Below are positions 18,132-25,894 of a stretch of 64,000 nt of DNA, piece by piece. Position numbers and translations under genes: made by a program. The notes beneath the pieces were generated by a model, which was given only the letters and a program-made list of their open reading frames with translations, ran no database searches and was not told where the DNA came from. How positions within the stretch are numbered: the first letter of the stretch is position 1; the number at the start of each line of letters is the position of its first letter. This stretch comes from Avichristensenella sp031549905. Its GTDB lineage: Bacteria > Bacillota > Clostridia > Christensenellales > Aristaeellaceae. The stretch spans positions 7,383 through 71,382 of the forward strand of contig JAVBPC010000010.1 of assembly GCA_031549905.1 (NCBI GenBank), given 5' to 3'.

Positions 18132-18153
18132 ATAAAGCGTTTTCAGCCGCTTT
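18132..18153. repeat. Inverted repeat between divergent exporter and isomerase genes
   Basis: TAAAGCG at 18132-18138 and CGCTTTA at 18147-18153 form a seven-base dyad. It lies between the reverse ABC exporter operon and the forward isomerase gene and precedes a TATAAT at 18187-18192. It could be an operator for the isomerase gene. No U-tract follows, so a terminator is less likely. Confidence 0.4.
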
Positions 18154-18221
18154 ACAAAAGCAATTCCGGCTGATACACTGTATTCGTATAATTTTGTACA
18201 TCTATCATAGGAGGAATGCAC

Positions 18222-19703
18222 ATGCAAAATATGCCTACGGTGAAACTGGGAATCGTTGCGGTCAGCCGCGATTGCTTTCCGATCACCCTGTCCCAGCGCC
18301 GCCGGGCGGAGGTTGTCCGCGTGTTTAGGCAGGCGGGCGGCGAAATCTACGAAGCCACCACCACCATTGAAAACGAAAATGATGCGATGAAGGCGCTTGC
18401 GGAGATCCAGGCGGCGGGCGTGAACGCGTTGGTCGTCTACCTTGGCAACTTTGGCCCGGAGGGCCCGGAAACGCTGCTGGCGCAGGCGTTCGGCGGCCCT
18501 GCGATGTTCGTGGCGGCGGCGGAAGAGGATACCTCCGTGCTTGCTGATCAGCGCGGCGATGCGTTCTGCGGCATGCTGAACGCCAGCTACAACATCGGAC
18601 TGCGCGGCCTTGCGCCGTACATTCCGGAATATCCGGTGGGCACGCCTGCCGAAGTCAGCGCGATGATCGCGGAGTTTATCCCCGTGGCCCGCGCGCTGCT
18701 GGCGGTGAAAAAGCTGAAGATTTTCACGTTTGGCCCGCGCCCGTTTGACTTCCTGGCCTGCAACGCGCCTATCGCGCCGCTGTTCAAGCTGGGCGTCAAC
18801 ATTCAGGAAAACTCGGAGCTGGATCTGCTGGGCGCGTATCAGGCGCACAAGGATGATCCCCGCATTGAAAAGGTCGCCAAGGAAATGGCGGAAGAGCTGG
18901 GCCGCGGCAACCAGATGCCCGGCGTGCTGCCGCGCCTTGCGCAGTATGAACTGACGCTGCTGGATTGGGCGGAGCAGAACAAGGGCGCCGCGGAGTATTT
19001 CATCTTTGCCAACAAATGCTGGCCCGCGTTTGAGTCGTTCTTCGGGTTTGTGCCGTGCTACGTGAACTCCAGGCTGGCCGCGCGGGGCATCCCCGTGGCG
19101 TGCGAGGTGGACATCTACGGTGCGCTTTCCGAGTTTATCGGCGCGTGCGTGACGGAGTCTTCCGTAACGCTGCTGGATATCAACAACACTGTGCCCGCAG
19201 ACATGTTCAAGGCGCATATCGACGGCAAATTCAATTACAACGCCAAGGAAGTGTTCATGGGCTTCCATTGCGGAAACACGCCCATCGACCGCCTGGTGGA
19301 TGGCGCGATGAAGTACCAGCTGATCATGAAGCGCTCCCTGGAGCCGGACGGCGAGCCGGACATCACGCGCGGCACGCTGGAAGGGCAGATCGTCCCCGGC
19401 CCGATCACGTTCTACCGCCTGCAGGGCAACGCTGAAGGCAAGCTGGTCAGCTATATCGCGCACGGTGAGGTGCTGCCGGTCGATCCCATGTCGTTTGGCG
19501 GCATCGGCGTGTTCGGCATTCCGGAGATGAACCGCTTCTACCGCCATGTGTTGATCGCCGGCCGGTATCCGCACCACGGCGCGGTTGCGTTCGGGCATGT
19601 GGGCAAGCCGCTGTTCACCATTCTGAAGCTGCTGGGTGTGGAAACGGTATCCTTCAACCAGCCCAAGGGCATGCTGTACAAGGACGAAAACCCTTTCGCG
19701 TAA
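18222..19703 (+). CDS. L-fucose/L-arabinose isomerase family protein
   Basis: A 493-residue cytoplasmic protein. ATG at 18222 has AGGAGG seven bases before it; the ATG at 18216 is too close. The overall length and the EVDIYGALSEF block followed by DINNT fit the metal-dependent fucose/arabinose isomerase superfamily, and the C-terminal FGHVGKPLFTIL region closes the fold. These enzymes interconvert aldoses and ketoses using a divalent metal held by Glu, Asp and His residues. No kinase or aldolase for fucose or arabinose is adjacent, so the sugar is unknown. A strong hairpin follows the gene. Confidence 0.85.
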   Translation: MQNMPTVKLGIVAVSRDCFPITLSQRRRAEVVRVFRQAGGEIYEATTTIENENDAMKALAEIQAAGVNALVVYLGNFGPEGPETLLAQAFGGPAMFVAAAEEDTSVLADQRGDAFCGMLNASYNIGLRGLAPYIPEYPVGTPAEVSAMIAEFIPVARALLAVKKLKIFTFGPRPFDFLACNAPIAPLFKLGVNIQENSELDLLGAYQAHKDDPRIEKVAKEMAEELGRGNQMPGVLPRLAQYELTLLDWAEQNKGAAEYFIFANKCWPAFESFFGFVPCYVNSRLAARGIPVACEVDIYGALSEFIGACVTESSVTLLDINNTVPADMFKAHIDGKFNYNAKEVFMGFHCGNTPIDRLVDGAMKYQLIMKRSLEPDGEPDITRGTLEGQIVPGPITFYRLQGNAEGKLVSYIAHGEVLPVDPMSFGGIGVFGIPEMNRFYRHVLIAGRYPHHGAVAFGHVGKPLFTILKLLGVETVSFNQPKGMLYKDENPFA

Positions 19704-19722
19704 TGCGATCCGGCTAAAAAGG

Positions 19723-19755
19723 GCGGCGCTTCCGGTTTCGGACGCGCCGCTTGCG
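19723..19755 (+). terminator. Intrinsic terminator-like hairpin after the isomerase gene
   Basis: GCGGCGC at 19723-19729 pairs with GCGCCGC at 19744-19750, and inside it TCCG-GTTT-CGGA forms an inner stem. The run of T after it is weak (TTGCGTT), so efficiency is uncertain. Confidence 0.6.
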
Positions 19756-19787
19756 TTATACATCAAAACAGAAAAGGGTGCAGCAGT

Positions 19788-20453
19788 ATGAAAAGGGATT
19801 TCTCCGCAAGGCCTGAAAAAATCACCGAACCGTGGTGCACATGGCAGGGTTTTCTCACAGCCATGCCTTCATTGGTTTTCGTTGTCACGGGTTGGAAGTC
19901 CAACGGGAAAGGAAACGCCTGCCTGCAATCCTGGGCGTCCTTTGTGGGGGGCGGGAAAGACGAATTTGTCTGCATTATGGGAGCGGTCTCAAAAGGTGGG
20001 CATATGTATCAGTCCCTCAAAGAAACCGGGGTTTGCGTGTTGAATTTCCCCTCATATGACATATATGACCGCTGCATAAAAACGATTGGCAACAATGAAT
20101 TTGAAACGGATGAGATTACCGCTGCCGGCTTGACGGCGGAAAGAGCCGCGATGGTCAACGCGCCGCGGATAAAAGAATGCTTCCTCAACATCGAGTGTAA
20201 ATTTTTATGGGAACACGAGCTTTTTGAGAATATCGGTGTCTATGGAAATCAAGACGTGACGGTTGCGCTGAAAGCCGTCAACATTTGCATGGACAGCGAA
20301 TGTTACGACCAAAGCAAGCGCGGCAGATACGGAAAAAATGGGTATCTGTTTCAAATCGACAACCCAACCGACCCGGAAACGGGAGAGAGGACCCCGGAAA
20401 TTTCCACGGGGACAATAGCATTAGGCGATCCTCTTCCGTGGGCTACGAAATAA
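19788..20453 (+). CDS. Flavin reductase-like (flavoredoxin-type) protein
   Basis: A 221-residue protein of the flavin-reductase-like split-barrel family, which binds FMN and moves electrons or reduces flavin. The N-terminal part has WQGFLTAMPSLVFVVTGW followed by NACLQSWASFVGGG, which corresponds to the FMN-binding phosphate loop, and the middle has VCVLNFPS. The ribosome binding site before 19788 is weak. No partner oxygenase is nearby, so a role as flavoredoxin in anaerobic electron transfer is more likely than monooxygenase supply. Confidence 0.8.
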   Translation: MKRDFSARPEKITEPWCTWQGFLTAMPSLVFVVTGWKSNGKGNACLQSWASFVGGGKDEFVCIMGAVSKGGHMYQSLKETGVCVLNFPSYDIYDRCIKTIGNNEFETDEITAAGLTAERAAMVNAPRIKECFLNIECKFLWEHELFENIGVYGNQDVTVALKAVNICMDSECYDQSKRGRYGKNGYLFQIDNPTDPETGERTPEISTGTIALGDPLPWATK

Positions 20454-20535
20454 GCCGGGCAGTGTAAAAGCGCTAGTAGGGCGCAGGATTCCGCAAAAGC
20501 TTTACATGAGCGGCGTGTGCCTTGTCACAAAATGT

Positions 20536-20565
20536 TTGACATTGCCCGCGCCGGTGTGCTATACT
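20536..20565 (+). promoter_or_regulatory. Strong sigma-A-like promoter for the symporter gene
   Basis: TTGACA at 20536-20541 is a perfect -35 box. TATACT at 20560-20565 is a near-consensus -10 box, with an 18-base spacer. Transcription would start near 20572, giving a leader of about 48 bases to the ATG at 20620. Confidence 0.82.
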
Positions 20566-20619
20566 CCACCGCGTAGCACCCCTTGGGCAGAATGGAAGTA
20601 TGGAAGGATGGGTTTATCT

Positions 20620-22116
20620 ATGCGTATTTTTGTGCTTGTCCTGTATGTTCTGATGATGGCGGGCGTCCTGATCTTTTCGGCCCGCAAAAAGCAAACACTT
20701 CACGGTTTTTTCCTTGGTGATGGTAAAATAGGGCCTTGGTTTTCGGCGTTCTCATACGGTACGTCTTATTTTTCTGCTGTTATTATCATAGGCTATGCGG
20801 GTAAAGTCGGCTGGTCGCACGGCCTTTCGGCTGCGTGGATCGGGCTTGGCAACGCGTTTCTCGGCAACTTCCTGGCGTGGAAGCTGCTTGCGGGCCGCGC
20901 GAACCGCATGTCGCGAAACCTGGGCGTGGTGACGATGCCCGGCTTCTTTGAAAAGCGCTATGGGTCGAAAAACATGTCGTTGCTGTCTGCGGTGCTGATC
21001 TTCGTATTCCTGGTGCCGTACTCAGCTTCGGTATATCAGGGGCTTGCATACCTATTTGAATCAGCGCTTGGCATCAGCTTTTTCTGGTGCATCGTCGGCA
21101 TCGCGCTGTTGGCTGCGCTCTACCTGTTTGCGGGCGGATACAAGGCCACGGTGATGTCCGACTTCATTCAGGGGCTGATCATGCTGGTTGGAATCGTGCT
21201 GCTTGTTGTTTTCATAGTTCGCGGCGCATCGTTTAATGAGGAAACGGGCGCATACGCGGGCCTGGTGGAAGCGCTGGCCAAGATGGGCCGCGTGGGCGGT
21301 GAAGGGTTTAACTCAATTCTTGGACCAAAGGGCCAGGGCTGGAGCCTGATCTCCCTTGTGCTGCTGACCTCCGTGGGCACATGGGGACTTCCGCAGATGA
21401 TGCACAAATTCTTCGCCATTCGCGATCAGGCATCCATCAAAAAGGCGACTGTCATCTCCACCGCTTTTTGCCTGGTTATTGCGGGCGGCGCGTACTTTGC
21501 GGGCACGTTCGGCAGGCAGATCCTGGGCGGCGTTATCCCGGAAGGCGGGCTGGACCGCGTGATGCCGACCGTGTTCCTTTCACAGGTTGTCGCTATGCCG
21601 GATGCGCTGGTCGGTCTTATCATCGTGCTGGTGCTCTCTGCCAGCATTTCTACCCTGACGGCGCTGGTACTGTCCTCCGCGTCGGCCATCGCGATTGACC
21701 TGTGCGGCGCGCTCATGCCCAAAATGGGTGAAAAGAAACAGACTGCCCTGATGCGTGGGCTGTGCGTTCTGTTTGTGATATTCTCTCTGTTTATTACCTT
21801 TGGCATGCAGAACACCCCGATCGTTACGCTGATGTCCTTCTCGTGGGGCAGCCTCGCGGGCGCGTTCCTGGCACCGTTCATCTTCGGTCTGTTCTGGAAG
21901 GGAACGACGCGGGCCGGGGCGTGGGCAGGCATCCTGTTGGGGGTTGTGACATCTGTATTTGCGCCGGTGCTTAAGATCGTGCCGGATACCGTGGTCGGCG
22001 GCGTGCTGGCGATGGCGGTTTCGGTGGTCACGGTGCCGGTGGTGAGCTTGCTGACGAAAAAAACATTGCCTGAGACGGCGGCTATTCAGAAGGCTTTTGA
22101 CAAGCGCGCGGCATAA
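20620..22116 (+). CDS. Sodium:solute symporter (SSS family)
   Basis: A 498-residue membrane protein with about 13 helices. ATG at 20620 is chosen because the perfect promoter lies 50 bases upstream and GGAAGGA precedes it; the ATG at 20608 would overlap that site. GYAGKVGWSHGLSAAWIGLGNAF and FAGGYKATVMSDFIQGLIM are typical of the SSS family (PutP/SglT fold, sodium-coupled). Later helices include SASISTLTALVLSSASAIAIDL. The substrate may be an amino acid, sugar or organic anion; nothing nearby decides it. Confidence 0.9.
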   Translation: MRIFVLVLYVLMMAGVLIFSARKKQTLHGFFLGDGKIGPWFSAFSYGTSYFSAVIIIGYAGKVGWSHGLSAAWIGLGNAFLGNFLAWKLLAGRANRMSRNLGVVTMPGFFEKRYGSKNMSLLSAVLIFVFLVPYSASVYQGLAYLFESALGISFFWCIVGIALLAALYLFAGGYKATVMSDFIQGLIMLVGIVLLVVFIVRGASFNEETGAYAGLVEALAKMGRVGGEGFNSILGPKGQGWSLISLVLLTSVGTWGLPQMMHKFFAIRDQASIKKATVISTAFCLVIAGGAYFAGTFGRQILGGVIPEGGLDRVMPTVFLSQVVAMPDALVGLIIVLVLSASISTLTALVLSSASAIAIDLCGALMPKMGEKKQTALMRGLCVLFVIFSLFITFGMQNTPIVTLMSFSWGSLAGAFLAPFIFGLFWKGTTRAGAWAGILLGVVTSVFAPVLKIVPDTVVGGVLAMAVSVVTVPVVSLLTKKTLPETAAIQKAFDKRAA

Positions 22117-22135
22117 CAGTCATAATATGAAAATG

Positions 22136-22174
22136 CAAAGGATCTTGCCGCTGGGAAACCAACTGCGAGATCCT
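22136..22174 (+). terminator. Hairpin after the symporter gene
   Basis: AAAGGATCT near 22137 pairs with AGATCCTTT near 22166, leaving a loop of about 20 bases. No U-run follows, so it may be an RNA-stabilising hairpin or weak terminator rather than a strong one. Confidence 0.4.
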
Positions 22175-22211
22175 TTCGCATATCTGCGGCATCAACGAAG
22201 GGAGGGTGGCT

Positions 22212-22781
22212 ATGCCGGATTTCAACCGGGAATATCCTTTGTTTTCCGCTTGCGGGCTGAACTGCGGATTGTGCCCCCGCTACCATACGCAGGGGGCTTC
22301 AAAATGCCCGGGCTGCGCGGGGGAAGGCTTCGCGGCAAAGCATCCGCCGTGCGGTGTGCTGTCCTGCTGCTTGCGGCACGGCATCGAGTATTGCTGCCAA
22401 TGCACGGAATATCCCTGCAAAAGGTATGACGGCGCCGATGCCTCTGATTCCTTTATCACGCACAAAAATCAGCTTTCTGATTTTGAAAAGGCAAGGGCAA
22501 TCGGTATGGAAGCCTATGCGCGCGAACTGGATGGCAAGGTTGAGGCGCTTGAATATTTGCTTGCGAATGCGGATGACGGGCGCAGGAAAAGCCTTTTCTG
22601 CACGGCAGTCAACCTTTTGCCGCCAGAAGATGTACGGCGTGTTGCCGAGTGGGTGTCGCAAAGCGCGAAACCCGATACGCTCCGAAAAGAAACCGCGGCC
22701 GCCGCAGCTTCCCTGCTTGAGGAAATAGCGCGAGAACGCGGCATATCGCTAAAACTGCGCAAGAAGCCCAAACCCTTGTAG
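22212..22781 (+). CDS. Cysteine-rich DUF3795 protein
   Basis: A 189-residue protein. ATG at 22212 is six bases after GGAGGG; the GTG at 22206 abuts it too closely. The N-terminal ACGLNCGLCPRYHTQ-KCPGC is the DUF3795 cysteine motif, which likely binds zinc or an iron-sulfur cluster. Further cysteines occur in CCLRHGIEYCCQC near residue 60. The C-terminal half is helical and charged. Function is unknown. A large nested hairpin follows the gene. Confidence 0.75.
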   Translation: MPDFNREYPLFSACGLNCGLCPRYHTQGASKCPGCAGEGFAAKHPPCGVLSCCLRHGIEYCCQCTEYPCKRYDGADASDSFITHKNQLSDFEKARAIGMEAYARELDGKVEALEYLLANADDGRRKSLFCTAVNLLPPEDVRRVAEWVSQSAKPDTLRKETAAAAASLLEEIARERGISLKLRKKPKPL

Positions 22782-22791
22782 CATCCGGACC

Positions 22792-22886
22792 AAACCCCGT
22801 ACAGTTAGGCAACCGCTGATTTATTTGCCGCGCCATCCACCCGGCGAATAAATCAGCGGCTACCTAGGTTGCGCGGGGTTTTCTTT
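22792..22886 (+). terminator. Nested stem-loop terminator
   Basis: The outer arms AAACCCCG (22792-22799) and CGGGGTTTT (22874-22882) are followed by CTTTT. Inside lies an 18-bp stem with one G-T wobble: 22813-22830 pairs with 22842-22859 around an 11-base loop. The outer stem with its T-run is a plausible intrinsic terminator; the inner stem is unusually long for one. Confidence 0.7.
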
Positions 22887-23136
22887 TCATTGGTAAAACC
22901 ACCCCCTAATTTGGAAATTTTTCCCACACAAAACCGCTTCATGGCGCATGTTTTTCGCCTGCTTCTTCTATACTATAGCTTGTCCGGCGAATGTGCTGCA
23001 AATCACGCTCATACGCCGAAACGCCTTGAAAATTCAAAAAATTCATTCCCAGTTCCGCCTTTGATTGCCGGTCATAAACCCCCGCCGTACGGACAGACTG
23101 GATGCTGACGAGCGAAAGCGAAAGGGAGGGAGCGAA
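22887..23136. other. Leader region before murA
   Basis: No gene is seen. TATACT at 22969-22974 is a possible -10 box without a good -35. A CATACG sequence near 23010 vaguely resembles the -10 element of sporulation sigma-E promoters, which would suit a murA-spoIID-spoIIQ operon, but the match is too weak to assign. Confidence 0.3.
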
Positions 23137-24381
23137 TTGGCAATCTTTGAAGTGGAATCCGGTGCGCCGTTGATGGGCGAGGCGGTTGTAAATCCCGCGA
23201 AAAACGCGGTGCTACCGATCATCGCGGCTTCCCTGCTGACGCAGGACGCGCTGCACATTCCCAATATGCCGGATCTGTCGGATGTGCGCGCGCTTTGTGA
23301 CTTAGTGGGGGATTGCGGCTGTGTCGTTAAACGCGAAGGGCTGGAAATGACGCTGTCAACCCCCGTACCTACGATGCCCCAAGCATCCCATATGATGCGT
23401 TGGACCAGGGCATCCATTCTGATCATGGGGCCGCTGCTGGCGCGGATGGGCGCGGCCAGGATTACCATGCCGGGCGGATGCGCCATCGGCCAGCGGCCGA
23501 TCGACCTGCATCTGAAGGGCATGGCGGCGCTGGGCGCGGAGATCGTCAGCCGCCAGGGATTTGTGGAACTGCGGGGGCGGCTGCGCGGAAACGTTATCTA
23601 CCTGGATTTGCCAAGCGTTGGCGCGACGGAAAATATCATGATGGCGGCAACCTTGGCGGAGGGTATCACCCGCATCGAAAATGCCGCGAAGGAACCGGAA
23701 ATCATCGACCTTGCGATGTGCCTGAACGCGATGGGCGCGCAGGTGCAGGGGGCGGGATCAGGCACGATCGTCATCCGGGGCGTGCAGAGCCTGCACGGTG
23801 CGGTACATCAGCCGATTCCCGATAGAATAGAAGCGGGCACACTATGCTGCGCGGCGGCTGTGGCGGGCGGAAACATCCTGGTGCGCGGTGCGCGGCCGGA
23901 TCATATGCGGGCACTGCTGTTCAAGCTGCAGGAGGCTGGCACTTCCATCTCGGAGTTTCCGGGCGGGCTGCGCATCCGGGGCAAAGCGCAGTGGCCGATG
24001 GAAGTAAGAACGATGAGCTATCCGGGGTTTCCCACGGATTTGCAGGCGCCGATGATGGTGGTGGCGTGCGTGACGCAGGGCACTTCCGTGTTCCTGGAAA
24101 CGATTTTTGAAAACCGGTTCATGCACATCCCGGAACTGCTTCGAATGGGCGCGAACATTCGGGTAGAGGATCGCGTGGCGGTTATCGAAGGGGGATATCC
24201 GCTGCAAGGTGCGGTGGTGTCATCCCCGGACCTGCGCAGCGGCGCCGCGCTGATGATCGCGGGCCTTGGCGCGGAGGGCGTGACCCGCATTGAAGACCCG
24301 CAAGGGCAAATTGACCGGGGATACGCGCATTTTGAGGAGACGCTGATAGGGCTTGGGGCCCGCGTTAGGAGGGTGCAATGA
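23137..24381 (+). CDS. murA: UDP-N-acetylglucosamine 1-carboxyvinyltransferase
   Basis: A 414-residue enzyme that transfers enolpyruvyl from PEP to UDP-GlcNAc, the first committed step of peptidoglycan synthesis. The TTG start at 23137 follows AGGGAGGG; longer in-frame starts lack binding sites. NPAKNAVLPII carries the conserved Lys-Asn pair, and PGGCAIGQRPIDLHL carries the fosfomycin-target cysteine. It is followed with a four-base overlap by spoIID and then spoIIQ. Firmicutes often have two MurA proteins, and the paralogue in this sporulation setting may serve septal or cortex synthesis. Confidence 0.95.
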   Translation: MAIFEVESGAPLMGEAVVNPAKNAVLPIIAASLLTQDALHIPNMPDLSDVRALCDLVGDCGCVVKREGLEMTLSTPVPTMPQASHMMRWTRASILIMGPLLARMGAARITMPGGCAIGQRPIDLHLKGMAALGAEIVSRQGFVELRGRLRGNVIYLDLPSVGATENIMMAATLAEGITRIENAAKEPEIIDLAMCLNAMGAQVQGAGSGTIVIRGVQSLHGAVHQPIPDRIEAGTLCCAAAVAGGNILVRGARPDHMRALLFKLQEAGTSISEFPGGLRIRGKAQWPMEVRTMSYPGFPTDLQAPMMVVACVTQGTSVFLETIFENRFMHIPELLRMGANIRVEDRVAVIEGGYPLQGAVVSSPDLRSGAALMIAGLGAEGVTRIEDPQGQIDRGYAHFEETLIGLGARVRRVQ

Positions 24382-25265
24382 GAGGCAAACGGATCGTCGT
24401 GGGGGGAATCATCGCGCTGCTATGCGCGCTGATTCCGCTCACCGCCAAAGCGACGGATATGCTGACAGTAAGCCTTGACGGGGAGATGGTGCGAATGTAC
24501 CGGGAGGCTTATCTGGTGGGCGCCGTTGCGGCGGAGATGCCGGCGATCTATGACATAGAGGCGCTGAAAGCGCAGGCGGTGGCTGCCAGAACCCGCGTGG
24601 TCTTTGGCGGCTGCCGCACCCATCCGGGGGCGGATGTCTGCGGGGACAGCACCTGTTGCCAAGGCTACTTAGATGATCAGGAGCAAAAAGCGCGTTGGGG
24701 CGAAGACTGCGCCAAATACCGCGCGAAGATAGAACAGGCCGTGGATGAGACGCGCGGCCTGATTTTGACGTATGACGGCAAGCCCATCGAAGTGCTCTAT
24801 CATGCTGTCAGCGGGGGATGGACGGAGAATTCGGAACTTGTCTATGCTAATGCGCTGCCATATTTGCGCGGTGTCCCATCTCCAGGCGAAGAAAGCGTGC
24901 CGGGGTTTGAGACCGTGGTAACGGTATCGCAAACGGAACTGTGCCGTCTATTTCCAGATGAAGCAAAGAACGGCATGGTTGCGCTGGAAGTGCTGGAAAG
25001 ATCCGCTAGCGGTCGTGTGCTGACAATCCGCGTAGGTGCGCACACGATGACAGGGCGGATGTTCCGCCAGGCGCTTGGGTTGCGCAGCACACAGTTTGAC
25101 CTGGCATACGATGGTGATATCGTGGCGATCACCCAGCGCGGATATGGGCATGGTGTAGGCATGAGCCAGGCCGGCGCGAACGCGATGGCAGAAAACGGCA
25201 TGGGCTTTGAAGAAATTTTGCTTCACTACTATACAGGCGTTGAACTGGAACGTTTGGTGGAATAG
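24378..25265 (+). CDS. spoIID: Stage II sporulation protein D
   Basis: A 295-residue lytic transglycosylase of the engulfment machinery, anchored in the mother-cell membrane by an N-terminal signal-anchor (residues 5-23). The catalytic Glu is in IEALKAQAVAARTRV. A cysteine-containing segment (VCGDSTCCQGY) and HAVSGGW match the zinc-binding part of SpoIID. HGVGMSQAGANAMAENG near the C-terminus is the family signature. ATG at 24378 overlaps the murA stop. Together with SpoIIQ it indicates a functional engulfment apparatus. Confidence 0.95.
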   Translation: MRGKRIVVGGIIALLCALIPLTAKATDMLTVSLDGEMVRMYREAYLVGAVAAEMPAIYDIEALKAQAVAARTRVVFGGCRTHPGADVCGDSTCCQGYLDDQEQKARWGEDCAKYRAKIEQAVDETRGLILTYDGKPIEVLYHAVSGGWTENSELVYANALPYLRGVPSPGEESVPGFETVVTVSQTELCRLFPDEAKNGMVALEVLERSASGRVLTIRVGAHTMTGRMFRQALGLRSTQFDLAYDGDIVAITQRGYGHGVGMSQAGANAMAENGMGFEEILLHYYTGVELERLVE

Positions 25266-25309
25266 CATAACCAATTTTTGGACATGCTTTTCGAAAAGGA
25301 GGGATCATC

Positions 25310-25879
25310 ATGCGGAAAATTCGCGCATTTGTTGATAAGCAGGGTTTTTTCATTTTGCTGGCGGTATGCATTGTGGTGATCGTAGGTTCCGGCATCTGGG
25401 CCGTAACCCGCGGCGGCGCGGAAGAGGACTTGGTGACCGATGGGGGAAGGCTGTCGCAATCGGTGGAGGATGCGGAAAGAACGCGGGTAAACTCGCCGCT
25501 ACCCGGAAGCAATGTGCTGCACCCGTTTGCGCGCACTGCCTGGCTGGAGACGCTTGGCTGCTATGGCGCGCATGAGGCGGTGGATCTCTCCGCCGCAAAA
25601 GGCGCACAGGTGGTTGCCGCCAGGGATGGGCAGGTGACTGCGGCTTACAAGGATGGCCGCTGGGGCGGCGTGGTGGAACTGACGCACGAGGGCGGCCTTG
25701 TGACCCGCTATGCATCGCTGCAATGGCCCGTGCCTGTGAACCTGCACGATGCTGTAGTGGCGGGGCAAGCCATCGGCACTGTTGGCACCGCGGCGGTGGA
25801 AGCGTCGGACGGCGCGCACCTGCACTTTGAAATGCTGCTGGATGGCAGCCTGGTAGATCCCCAGCGGTACGGTCTGTGA
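25310..25879 (+). CDS. spoIIQ: SpoIIQ-type M23 peptidase-fold protein
   Basis: A 189-residue protein with one N-terminal membrane helix (about 12-32) and a C-terminal LytM/M23 domain. HEAVD and HLHFE carry the zinc-binding residues of active M23 peptidases, so unlike Bacillus SpoIIQ this copy keeps a full metal site, as in clostridial SpoIIQ. It probably spans the forespore membrane and pairs with SpoIIIAH across the engulfment space. AAAGGAGGG precedes the ATG. Position after spoIID supports the call. Confidence 0.88.
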   Translation: MRKIRAFVDKQGFFILLAVCIVVIVGSGIWAVTRGGAEEDLVTDGGRLSQSVEDAERTRVNSPLPGSNVLHPFARTAWLETLGCYGAHEAVDLSAAKGAQVVAARDGQVTAAYKDGRWGGVVELTHEGGLVTRYASLQWPVPVNLHDAVVAGQAIGTVGTAAVEASDGAHLHFEMLLDGSLVDPQRYGL

Positions 25880-25894
25880 TGAGGAGGTCTTTGA

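Noticed and set aside
18111..19766. 551-residue reverse frame opposite the isomerase gene
   Set aside because: The forward frame has full family similarity and an AGGAGG site; the reverse frame is compositionally odd and lacks a start signal.
25880..25894. glmS ribozyme/riboswitch
   Set aside because: Only 15 bases lie between spoIIQ and glmS, far too few for the ribozyme.
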